From Megaustenia siamemsis (lineage: Eukaryota > Mollusca > Gastropoda > Stylommatophora > Ariophantidae): a DNA stretch of 64,000 nucleotides. The position numbers and the translations under genes are program-made. The stretch is taken from assembly GCA_032433765.1 (NCBI GenBank), contig JAVIAB010000041.1, positions 72,810,232 through 72,874,231 on the forward strand. Reading direction: 5' to 3'. The notes beneath the pieces are model-generated. The model worked only from the letters and a program-made list of their open reading frames with translations. It was not told the DNA's origin and made no database searches. Below are positions 12,301 to 25,300 of the stretch, in pieces. Position 1 is the first letter of the stretch. The number at the start of each line of letters is the position of its first letter.

Positions 12301-15300
12301 CCATATTTATCATCCACTCATTTACCATATCAATGGCTTTCTACAACATTTTACTTTGCCATTTACAAAAGGACCACCTTCAATTTTAAAAATGTTTTAC
12401 TGATGAACTTTCAAGTGACAGTGAGAAAATCAATGAAATTTGATCTAAACACACTGTTTGTTCGGACAATTTACACCCTTGGAAGTCATAAAAGAGGTTG
12501 AATAAGAAAGTTTTTTTTTTATAAAAGTTCAACTGAAAATAGCTGCAGAAGTATGTTCTAAAATAAGAACCACAAAAAATGGCTTTTGGGGTTCACACAT
12601 AAGTAACTAAAGCCACATTTTGCAGCCATATTGGTACGGGGATGTGTTAATAACGCTTTACAAACCTATAACATTTATGTCATGGGACAGCCTTTACCGA
12701 ACCACATAACTTTCCCTAGTGTCAGTACATACCTCCATCCTTTCTATGGGATTATCACATTTTGCTGCCTTTTCTATGAGGGAGCGTACTCCATGTACTC
12801 GGCCAATCTCTGGATAAAACTCAGGGCTCATTAAACACCACAGGCATGGTGATTTTGGATAATTCCTGTCAAGTGATAAAATGTTATCAGTAAATAATTT
12901 GCCACACAAGATACAATCAATTCTTGTTATCTCAGAACATTTGAGACCACACCGTGGGTGGGAAAACAAGCAGAGAGTTAGTTTATGGGGAACTTGCAAC
13001 AACTTCACATCCTATTTAAAAAAAAAACACATCTGTGACATTTTTGTTGTTCAACAGAACAAGGGTGATAAATGGACTCCTGGGAAAATGACACACCAAA
13101 TAAGGAACACAAACTATGGAGATGAAATGTTACTCTAAGATTTTAGACATCTCTTATCACAAATAAAAAAATTAGCAAGAAGATTTATCATACGGTCAGA
13201 GTACATGATGATTTTCGTGAAGAAATGCAAAATCAAATGGTTTGGCAAAGCACCTCAATTGTCTGACCTCCTATTGACCATTCTGTAAGGAATTGTAAAA
13301 GGAGTGAGAAGTTTCAAAGAATGACAGAAGATAAAGAGAAATATAGAAGGTTGACGAAGTCTGTCATTGGTGTCCAAAGACGCCCATGATTATGGGAAGA
13401 AGAAATCGGTTATAAATGAAGAATATGGTGCTAGTATGTTTATTTATGTTCCTTCATCATTGACATATTTATTGTTTATGGGTTTAGCACCATGCCAAGC
13501 TGACACCCATTTTCAGAATCTGGGCAAATCACAAGACTGGTAGGAAAGGAGAAACACCACAAGTGACCACTTTATCAGCAGATGTTTGCACTAAGCACTT
13601 TATCAGCAGATGTTTGCACTAAGCACTTTATCAGCAGATGTTTGCACTAAGCACTTTATCAGCAGATGTTTGCACTAAGCACTTTATCAGCAGATGTTTG
13701 CACTAAGCACTTTATCAGCAGATGTTTGCACTAAGCACTTTATCAGCAGATGTTTGCACTAAGCACTTTATCAGCAGATGTTTGCACTAACCACTTTATC
13801 AGCAGATGTTTGCACTAAGCACTTTATCAGCAGATGTTTGCACTAAGCACTTTGACACTAGATTATTCTTTTCTTCTTCTTCTTTCTTTCCTCATTTACC
13901 TTTGTGTTGTGGATTTTATAGTTTATAGTTTTTTTTGTTTTAGCACAACAAACCAGTAGAAGAGATCAATCACTTCATCTATCTTGGAAGTCACATTGAT
14001 TGAGAAGGGGATACAAGTAAAGAAATTAGAATCAGAATAGCTAAAGCAGCAATGTCTTTCAGAAGCCTTGAAAAGTTGTGGAAATCAAAACTCATCAGCA
14101 CAAACACAAAACTTAGACTATTCAAATCAAATGTACTATCAACCCTTACATATGCGTGTGAAAGCTGAAAAACAACAAGAGACATAGAAACAAAGCTGAA
14201 CGCATTTGAAAATAAATGTCTAAGGAAAATACTTGGTATAGCGTGGACCGAATTCAAAACAAACGAGGAAATTAGAGAAATCGCCAATCAACCACTAATA
14301 TCTTCAGTAATAAAGAAAAGACGATGGTCATATGTTGGACATGTGATGAGAAGAGATAATAACCGAATAGCAAAGCAAGCCCTCATGTGGGAAACAACAG
14401 GTAAGAGGAAAAGAGTAAGACCCAGAGAGACACTGAAAGAACATTGATGAGAGAGGCAAGAGCAGCAGGAATCGGCTCCCACAATGAGATAGAGCTGCTT
14501 GCACAGAACAGAGACAAATGGCGAGATTTGATAAAATATCTTTAAAAGAATTGAAAACTGCTAGAATAAAAATTTAGATAAGAGAAGGAGTATCTTGGTC
14601 TACGCCCTATGGGCCGGCTATGGCTCGAAAGGTCAATAGATAGATCGATAGTCTTTTTGTTGGTCTCTTTTGCTGGTAAATTTCTCTGAGTATTTCTGGT
14701 ATTCCATTTATCCATCTTTTTCTAAGCCTTTATTTGTTGTCCTTTTCAGTGTTTGTTGAGAGATGTGTGGATTGTGTTTAGTTGGTTGTGTTTTGTTATA
14801 TGACCAAGAGAGACAAAGAGAGTTCATTGGTGCTAAATAAAGCCAATTCTGACCTATGGAAGTGAATCATGGACAGTAGACAAACAAATGAAAGGCGATT
14901 AGAGGCCACAGAGATGAGATTTCTCAGAAGAATGTTGAAAGTTCCCTGAACAGCTAAAAAGACCAACAAGAACATTCTCAATGAGGCCAACATAAAAAGG
15001 GAGCTCCTAAAAAAAAATCAGAAAGAAACAATCAACATTTTTCAGGCACATCTTAAGAAGAAGAAAGTTGGAATGCTTGGTTACACCTGGCAAAATACAA
15101 GGAACAAGCAATCGCACACGACCAAGAAAGAAGACACTAGACAGCTTTGTCTCGGCATGAAAAACAGTCAACAACAGAGTTGATATAAAGCACTGTGGAT
15201 AGAGAATTGTGGAAGGACATGCACCCCTAAACCAACCAGTATGGCACACAATGATGAAGATACAACCAGACCATTAAATTTGTTGTTTCTGTATGTATTC

Positions 15301-16127
15301 TACTGCAGTCTTCTTGGTTCTTCCCTTCTCTCCATCTGGATCCTACCACTTACTGTTTCAGTGGTAATTATCTTCCTTATTATTCTAGAATCTAGCATAT
15401 CCAAGTTTTAACAGCACTACACCTTTTTTGGTGATGTTTAATATTTCTTTTATGAGTGGAAGATATAAAGTGAGCTTTAGAACTGGGGATGGGTTAGTTT
15501 TATAATGGACACAATTCCATCAATCAAGTTATCAAATATATGACTTGTTTGATGGGTTAGTTTTATAATGGACACAATTCCATCAATCAAGTTATCAAAT
15601 ATATGACTTGTTTGATGGGTTAGTTTCATAATGGACACAATTCCATCAATCAAGTTATCAAATATATGACTTGTTTGATGGGTTAGTTTCATAATGGACA
15701 CAATTCCATCAATCTGGACACAATTCCATCAATCAAGTTATCAAATATATGACTTGTTTGATGGGTTAGTTTCATAATGGACACAATTCCATCAATCAAG
15801 TTATCAATATATGACTTGTTTGGTGGGTTAGTTTCATAATGGACACAATTCCATCAACCAAGTTATCAAATATATGATTTGTTTGATGGTTTAGTTTTAT
15901 AATGGACACAATTCCATCAATCAAGTTATCAAATATATGACTTGTTTGCAGAGCCTGGGACGGTGATAGCAGAGGCAAAGGGGCAATATGAAGATCTGGA
16001 GAGGACTGAAAACTTTGTGTTAGTGACAGGGGTAAAGAAATAGCACAAAGATAAGCATCTCAAACGCAGAGAGAGAGAAGCAGAGAGAAAGAAGAGAGAG
16101 ATGCAAAGAGAGTGAGAGGCAAAGAGA

Positions 16128-16160
<33 letters not shown>

Positions 16161-16306
16161 AGAAGAGAGAGAGAATAAGAGACAGAATGAGAGAGAGAAG
16201 GAAGGAGAGAAAGAAAGAGAAAAAAAAGAATGCAAGAGAGAGAGAAAAAGAGAGAAAAAGAGAGAAAGAGATAGAGAAGTAGAGAGAGAGAAAAAGAGAA
16301 TGAGAA

Positions 16307-16339
<33 letters not shown>

Positions 16340-19300
16340 TAAGAGAGAGAAAAGCAAAGGCTCACAAAAAACTAAATTTAACCTGTGCTGTGAAACATTT
16401 CACATTAATACTAGATATAGTTACTTTGGCTTTGAGTGTTGCAGTGGGCAGGTCATGAATAAAGGAGATAAAGAAGAGACATAAAGCTGGAGAGATTGAT
16501 AGATGGAGAAAAAGAGGTGGTACAGACAAAGAAAATGAAAAACCATGGGAAAAGGAGGCCAAGCACAAGAGCTGAAGTTGCCAGCAAATCATAGCTGAAG
16601 GCTTGTGTCAGGATTGGTACAGAGCTGAAGTTGCCAGCAAATCATAGCTGAAGGCTTGTGTCAGGATTGGTACAGAGCTGAAGTTGCCAGCAAATCATAG
16701 CTGAAGGCTTGTGTCAGGATTGGTACAGAGCTGAAGTTGCCAGCAAATCATAGCTGAAGGCTTGTGTCAGGATTGGTACAGAGCTGAAGTTGCCAGCAAA
16801 TCATAGCTGAAGGCTTGTGTCAGGATTGGTACAGAGCTGAAGTTGCCAGCAAATCATAGCTGAAGGCTTGTGTCAGGATTGGTACAGAGCTGAAGTTGCC
16901 AGCAAATCATAGCTTATGGCTTGTGTCAGGATTGGTACAGAGCTGAAGTTGCCAGCAAATCATAGCTTATGGCTTGTGTCAGGATTGGTACAGAGCTGAA
17001 GTTGCCAGCAAATCATAGCTTATGGCTTGTGCCAGGATTAGTCAAGAGCTGAAGTTGCCAGCAAATCATAGCTGACATCTTGTGCCAGGATTAGTCGAGA
17101 GCTGAAGTTGCCAGCAAATCATAGCTGACATCTTGTGCCAGGATTGGTGAACAAAACCATCCAACCCCTACTCCCCCTCTTCAACAACAGACTAATCATT
17201 TCAGTCCGGCCAAGTAACTTGGGAGCGAGAAGGAAGGCACAATCCAGAGCTCAAAAACGCAGTGTTGAAGTCAGATGTATTGGTCCAAAGGGCACAAATA
17301 TCACAGTTCTACTGCAAACCACAACACAACACATACATGCACACTTAACATCCTTTTAAGGGTAGATAGCAAAGAAGCTTATTCTTTTAGTTATTGGACG
17401 AACACATGCAAGCAAGGGAGCCGCGATAGCTCAGTGGTTAGTGAACTGGACTACAAAGGACAAGGGGTAGGGTTCGATCCCAACCGACGGATTCCAGGTT
17501 CACCCAGCCTTAAAATGGGTATCGGATTTTTTTTCTGGGAAAGTAAAGCAGCACGGGCGTAATACTGACCACATTACCCCAAAAATGATGTGCTGAAGGT
17601 CTGTAAAATATAGGGTCACTAACACCATATTTCCCTATACACCACTTGGCGTGACAGGGGTACTTTACTTCTTTTTTTTACATGCAAGCATAGAAAAAAA
17701 GACAAGCGATGACTAATGTTGATGTTTCAGCCAAAGTGACATATCCATTGTCCTATATCCTGACAATTAAGAAACAAAGAGAGACAGCACAACATTTATG
17801 CCTCACCTTTCCTATACATTGCTTAAGGATGCTCCAGAAACTGAAGTCTGACCTGGAGAACATGGGGACTGGTAGCGAGGTTCTGGGAATAAGAAGACAA
17901 AACTGGTTAAATGTATATCAGGTAGCAAGGATTTGGGGAAATTAGGTAGAAAAACTGGTTAAATGTTGTGTATCGTGCAGTGAGACTCTAGAGATAAGAA
18001 GCAGAAAAACTGGTTTCCATTTCTGTCTTGCAATTAGTCCAGTTACAAGACTGGAATTCAGTGATGTGAAACCAAGTCTCCTCACTACTTCCAGCCTTTG
18101 GCAGCTCTACCCAAGTCACTATAATCCACAATTGATCAAAAAAGCAGTTCTGAACCAACCTAAAATAGCAAGGGCTAATTGAGGCAGGTAGTATTGTTAC
18201 TATGCCAGTGAAAATCATCTTTTCTTCCCTCCTCTCACAAACCATATTAAAAAACCTTAAGAACAAACATCAAAATTAGCATGGCATTTGTTATCAAATG
18301 AACATGGCATTTGTTATCGTGAAGTCTTAAAACAACTAAAAATGAAAAGAGAACTACTAAACACAATTAGAACAAGACAAATGAAATCTTTGGAGTATGT
18401 TAAAAGACACAACAGCCTAATAAAAGTAATATTGGAAGGGAAAATACAAGAAAAAGAGGCAGAGGCAGACCAAGACTAACATGGACTAGTAACATCAAAA
18501 GATGGGCAAGTCAACCTATGACAATCTGCACCATCAAAGCAAGAGACAGAGTGGAATGGCGATCCATGGTAGCCAACCTTCGATGCGGAGACAGCACTCA
18601 ATGATGATGATGATGATTTGTTATCAAATTAACATGGCACTAGTTATCAAATTAAAATAGCATTTGTTATCAAATGAACACAACACTTGTTATCAAATTA
18701 ACATGGCACTAGCTATCAAATTAACATAGCACTTGTTATCAAATTAACACAACACTTGTTATCAAATTAACATGGCACTAGTTATCAAATGAACACAGCA
18801 CTTGTTATCAAATTAACACAGCACTTGTTATCAAATTAACACAGCACTTGTTATCAAATTAACATAGCACTTGTTATCAAATTAACACAGCACTTGTTAT
18901 CAAATTAACACAACACTTGTTATCAAATTAACACAACACTTGTTATCAAATTAACACAACACTTGTTATCAAATTAACACAGCACTTGTTATCAAATTAA
19001 CACAACACTTGTTATCAAATTAAGGTATCAAGCTTCTCCACATCTCTCTGAGAATTGTCTCATTACATCTATCATCTCCTTGCTTCCACTTTTACCTGTG
19101 ATAACTAAGTGTCCCATCCTCCCTATTTTCATGTTAAAAAACAGCAAATATCCTTTTCTTATGATATTCAAGGCTCATCATCATCATCAAGTACCGGGCC
19201 TGCTGGCGTGCGTGATCATGTCTCTCCACAACTTTCGATCTCGACAGTTATTTATCATTTCTGATGTTGACCTTCTGCCAAGCCATTCTCTTAAGCTGTC

Positions 19301-22300
19301 TGGTATCTTTTCTCTTTGCTTCCCTCTATCTCTTCGTCCCCCTCAATTTTTCCAGTTGTTACAATATATTCCAGTTGTTCTCTTCTCATTACATGGCCAA
19401 AAATGATGATTGTTTTTTCCTAATATTGGAAATTAGCTCTCTTTTTGCGTTGTTGCATTGGCCTCTTTCTGAACATTTTCATTTACTCTTCTTAGCTGTC
19501 CATGGTATTCTCAACATTCTTCTGTAAACCAGACTTCTACAGACTCCAAGGATACCCCATCCTAAAACACTTTTTAAAACCTAGATTGCCATAGTTAAAA
19601 TTACTGCAACAAAACACAAATGTTGACATTTTGTCATGGTCAAACATTTAACCCCACATAATATATTTAAGTGGTAGTAATTTTTACTACGGTATCGTAA
19701 ATGGGAGAGTTACAGACAGGTATCATAAGCTAGGATTTTAAAAAAAAATGTCTTCTTGTAAATTCACAAAACTCTGAACCCTTTATTCAGAAAATTGTCT
19801 ACTTTGCTTCCAAATTATCATTTGTTTACTAACAATTTTCTCTTGACAGTGCAGATTCATAAATATCATCCTGGTATAAAAGGATGCCACCTTGGCTTTT
19901 GTTTTTCTTAATACTGGAGATTCATAAGTAACATCTTCATATAACATGCCACCTTGGCTTTTGTTTTTCTTAATACTGGAGATTCATAAGTAACATCTTC
20001 ATATAACATGCCACCTTGGCTTTTGTTTTTCTTGATATTGGAGATTCATAAGTATCATCTTCATATAACATGCCACCTTGGCTTTTGTTTTTCTTGATAT
20101 TGGAGATTCATAAGTAACATCTTCATATAACATGCCACCTTGGCTTTTGTTTTTCTTGATATTGGAGATTCATAAGTAACATCTTCATATAACATGCCAT
20201 CTTGGCTTTTGTTTTTCTTGATATTGGAGATTCATAAGTAACATCTTCATATAACATGCCATCTTGGCTTTTGTTTTTCTTGATACTGGAGATTCATAAG
20301 TAACATCTTCATATAACATGCCATCTTGGCTTTTGTTTTTCTTGATACTGGAGATTCATAAGTAACATCTTCATATAACAACATGCCACCTTGGCTTTTA
20401 CTGACCTTATTTACATTTTCTCTGAGGATCCTCCAACTGTTGTTACTACTATCTATCTATTGTTTTTTCGAGCCGAAGACGGCACATAGGGCAGAACCAC
20501 AATCTCAAAAACAGAAACCTTGCGTGCCAAAATGACACATATTACAGCTGAGTCCTTTATTTTTGCTTTCTTTCACTATAATGTCCAACATTTCTTGTAA
20601 CTCATTTTCACTCTTAGCGATTTAGACTGTATCATCAGCATACCTTAGATTATTTATATTATGACCTCCAATTGTTATTCCAGGCATGTCCCTTATGGAT
20701 CTTAAAATAATCTCACTATAAATATTAAACAAATCTGGTGACAGCACACAACCCTGTCTAACACCCTGTTTTATTTGTGTGAAACATTCCTAATTGGTTT
20801 CCAGTTCTTATGGCCACTGTTTGTTGCCAGTACATGTTCTTTATTATTCTTAGATCTTTGCTGTCTACGTTTATGCTTTTTAAAAGTGATTATTTCTTGG
20901 TGCTTTACTTTGTCAAATGCCTTGGTGTACTCTATGAAACATAGATATAGATCTGTTTTCACCTCTATGGCTCTTTCTACTAATGATCTTATGATATAAA
21001 TGGCATTGCTTGTTCCTTTATCTCTAACAAAACCACACTGTTCATCGCTAATTTCTGGACAATTTGTTACTACTGCCCACCATTAATTAAATGCTTTTAA
21101 CTCAACTCAGAACTGTACTTCAACAGAACTGGTGCATTTAGGGTTTTCTTAAAATATAAAATGACACCATGGGCAACAATTACAAACTTAAATTTGTAAA
21201 AATGACACAAGAAGGAGGAATAACCCAACTTGCCTGCCATACTGTGGGGTTGCCCCACTGTTTACATGGTTGACTCCATCCATAGTCAACATTTCTTCAG
21301 TCTGAGTGTCTGTAAAGTTTTCAACAGCAGGAAAACCTGTAACATATTAAGTTATGGTGAAATAGATTGTGGTGATGACAGAACATGGTGAAATAGATTA
21401 TGGTGATGACTGAACATGGTGAAATAGATTATGGTGATGTCAGAACATGGTGAAATAGATTATGGTGATGTCAGAACATGGTGAAATAGATTATGGTGAT
21501 GTCAGAACATGGTGAAATAGATTATGGTGATGTCAGAACATGGTGAAATAGATTATGGTGATGTCAGAACATGGTATAAATGAATAATAAACACATAAAT
21601 GCACAAACCCTAATCAGTAAGCTTTCTATTTATATTTCATTGCTGAATTTTCTCTCCCTCCCCCCTTTTTCTGTCTCACCCCTCTCCTTTTCATTCCACT
21701 TTCTTTTCTGTCCTCCACTCTCCATCAAAAATAAGGTTTTTACATTACAATTGTTTGTGAATGCATGCTAGGACATTTATATAATGGCTTCATTAGGTGA
21801 TAGTATCTGATCCTCAGCATCTTCATAGTTTTCAGAACTGGCTCTCAGAAGGTTGCCCACCCCTTGTCTAAGGGAATACAATTTGTGTTGTGTTATAGTT
21901 AATGTAAAAAAAAAAGTAAAGTACCCCCGTCACACCAAGTGGTGTATAGGGAATATGGTATTAGTGACCATATATTTTACAGACATTCGGCACATGATTT
22001 TTGGGTAATGTGGTCAGTATTACGCCTGTGCCGTTTCACTTTCCCTGAAAAAAAATCAGGTACCCATTAAAGGCTGGGTGAACCCGGAAGCCGTTGGTTG
22101 GGATCGAACCCTACCTCTTGTCCTTTGTAGTCCAGTTCACTAACCACTGAGCTATCACGGCTCCCTATAGTTAATGTAGGATGCAGAAATGCCCATAATA
22201 CTCAACTTCAGCACTGCATTTTTCCAGATAACAAGAGGAGAATAAATAAAGAAAGATAAGCATCTGTCAATGAAAACACATCTAGAGATCCTCCTACCCA

Positions 22301-25300
22301 GAACAAAAACCAAATTAAAAAGTTATGTGCTGCCAGTGCTTTTGAATTCAACTGCTGCTTGAGAACAGAAATGGAAATATATCAGTAACAACAATAGTAG
22401 AAAGGATGAGAAACAAGTATCAGTAACAGCAGTGGTAGAAATGATGAGAAACAAGTATCAGTAACAGCGGTGGTAGAATGGATGAGAAACAAGTATCAGT
22501 AACAGCGGTGGTAGAATGGATGAGAAACAAGTATCAGTAACAACAATGGTAGAAAGGATGAGAAATAAGTATCAGTAACAGCAGTGGTAGAAAGGATGAG
22601 AAACAAGTATCAGTAACAGCAGTGGTAGAAAGGATGAGAAACAAGTATCAGTAACAGTGGTGGTAGAATGGATGAGAAACAAGTATCAGTGATAACAGTG
22701 GTAAAATGGGTGAGAAACAAGTACGTAGGGAGGTCAAAAAGTAATGCACACCAATTTTTTTCTCGGCTAATAATAAAGATAGGAATATGAAATTTTGCAC
22801 ACTTGGAATATGACATGTTCCAATTATGTGCACCAAATTGCACAGCATTCTGAAAATATTACGCAATCTATGAACCGTTAAAATGGAGCTTGTCAACAAT
22901 GTCCGTCACAAACAGCGAATTGTCATAGAATTTCTGGTTGCGGAAAAAGAAACTGTGGCAAACATTCATAAACGACTGTGTGCAGTGTACAAATGTTCTG
23001 CAGTCGATAGGAGCACAGTTAGTCGCTGGGTTCAGAGAATTAAAGCTGCAGAAAGTGTACGAGTGGAGCTGCATGATTTACCGCGTTCTGGACGTGTTGC
23101 CTCGGCTACCAGCACAGACATGTTAAACCGGGCTGATGCCATTATTCGTAAGGATAGGCGTATCACTAGTCAGCAATTGGCATTGCAGCTTACAGTCACA
23201 AGGGAAGTGCAATCGCAATTTTTAAAACTCTCGGATATTCAAAGATTTGCGCTCGATGGGTTCCTCGGTGCCTAACAAATGATCACAGAGTTCAAAGGAA
23301 AACATTCTGTTCTGAATTGTTGGAGCGTTTCGGTGTTGAAGGAGAAATGTTTTTGTCAAAAATTGTTACCGGTGACGAAACGTGGGCACATTATTATGAG
23401 CCTGAAACAAAAATGCAGTCAATGGAATGGCATCATCCGCAGTCACCAAAAAGAAAAAAATTCAAAACATCTCTATCAGCCGGAAAGGTGATGATCACTG
23501 TCTTCTGGGACATTGATGGTGTGATTCTTGTTGATGTAATGACAAGAGGTGAGACAATCAACTCGACAGCTTACATCAATACACTGACAAAACTCAAAAA
23601 TCGGTTCCACAGAGTTCGGCCTAATAAGCCATCTGCAGATTTGTTGCTTCAACATGACAATGCACGCCCTCACACAAGTCTGGTAACACGGGAAGCAATC
23701 AACAAATTTGGTTGGACTGTACTGCCCCATCCTCCTTACAGCCCTGATCTGGCTCCCTCAGATTTCCATCTGTTTGGACCACTCAAAAAATTCCTGCGTG
23801 GGAACACTTTGACAATGATGAGGATGTGATCCGTGCAGTTAAAAAATGGCTACGCGAGCAGGACAAAACTTGGTACAAACGAGGCATTCATGACCTAGTT
23901 TCACGTTGGCGTAAGGCAATATGCTTGGACGGAGATTATGTTGACAAATAAGTAGTGTCAAAGGGATGTTCAGCTACAATCTGTGAAAATTTCACACATT
24001 TTGCCCGAATAGTTTCCGAGAAAAAAATTGGTGTGCATTACTTTTTGACTTATTAGTTTTTTCAGTATTAGTAATAGCAGTGACAGAATGGGTGATAAAC
24101 AAGTATCAGTGATAGCAGTGGTAGAATGGGTGATAAACAAGTATCAGTGATAGCAGTGGTAGAATGGGTGATAAACAAGTATCAGTGATAGCAGTGACAG
24201 AATGGGTGATAAACAAGCATCAGTGACAGAATGAGTGAGAAACAAGTAGCAGTAATAGAATGGGTGAGAAACAAGTATCAGTAACAGCAGTGGTAGAAAG
24301 GATGAGAAACAAATATCAGTAATAGCAGTGACAGAATGGGTGATAAACAAATATCAGTGATAGCAGTGGTAGAAAGGATGAGAAACAAATATCAGTGATA
24401 GCAGTGACAGAATGGGTGATAAACAAGTATCAGTAACAGCAGTGGTAGAAAGGATGAGAAACAAATATCAGTGATAGCAGTGACAGAATGGGTGATAAAC
24501 AAGTATCAGTGATAGCAGTGACAGAATGGGTGATAAACAAGTATCAGTGATAGCAGTGACAGAATGGGTGATAAACAAGTAACAGTGATAACATTGGTAG
24601 AATGGGTGATAAACAAGTATCAGTAATAGCAGTGGTAGAATGGGTGATAAACAAGTATCACAGATAGCAGTGGTAGAATGGGTGATAAACAAGTATCAGT
24701 GATAGCAGTGACAGAATGGGTGATAAACAAGTATCACTGATAGCAGTGGTAGAATGGGTGATAAACAAGTATCAGTGATAGCAGTGACAGAATGGGTGAT
24801 AAACAAGTATCAGTGATAGCAGTGGTAGAATGGGTGATAAACAAGTATCAGTGATAGCATGGTAGAATGGGTGATAAACAAGTATCAGTGATAGCAGTGA
24901 CAGAATGGGTGATAAACAAGTATGAGTGATAACATTGGCAGAATGGGTGATAAACAAGCATCAGTGATAGCAGTGGTAGAATGGGTGATAAACAAGTATC
25001 AGTGATAGCAGTGGTAGAATGGGTGATAAACAAGTATCAGTGATAGCAGTGACAGAATGGGTGATAAACAAGTATGAGTGATAACACTGGCAGAATGGGT
25101 GATAAACAAGCATCAGTGATAGCAGTGGTAGAATGGGTGATAAACAAGTATGAGTGATAGCAGTGGTAGAATGGGTGATAAACAAGTATCAGTGATAGCA
25201 GCCTCACCACCATATTCTTCATCATCGCAGTCAAAGAACTCCTCTTCCATGGATGAAAGAAATGATTGGCGCCTGGAAAAAGACTTCTCTAGTTCATGAT

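Larger units (their letters stand above)
22375..25203. repeat. 38-bp minisatellite split by a mariner element
   Basis: The unit is gatgagaaacaagtatcagt + aacagcagtggtagaaag. About 9 copies lie left of 22724 and about 30 right of 24065. Right-hand units are mostly the gggtgataaac variant, left-hand units the gatgagaaac variant. Its right end touches the ORP donor at 25207. Confidence 0.96.

Noticed and set aside
15929..16365. Leu/Ser-rich 'membrane' proteins opposite the GA tract
   Set aside because: Low-complexity translation of (GA)n; the same applies to the Phe/Ser frames at 39795-40263.
17416..17490. Functional tRNA genes at A/B-box matches (7370, 17416, 21907, 28550, 38860, 38966, 43802, 54268)
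   Set aside because: Each match heads a longer element with a conserved non-tRNA body, tail and often target-site duplications, so they are SINEs.
22610..22900. Minus-strand frames such as 22648-22899
   Set aside because: Antisense shadows of the mariner end and 38-bp array.
23476..23730. Minus-strand 84-codon frame
   Set aside because: Antisense of the mariner transposase, which shows the DD34D motifs on the plus strand.
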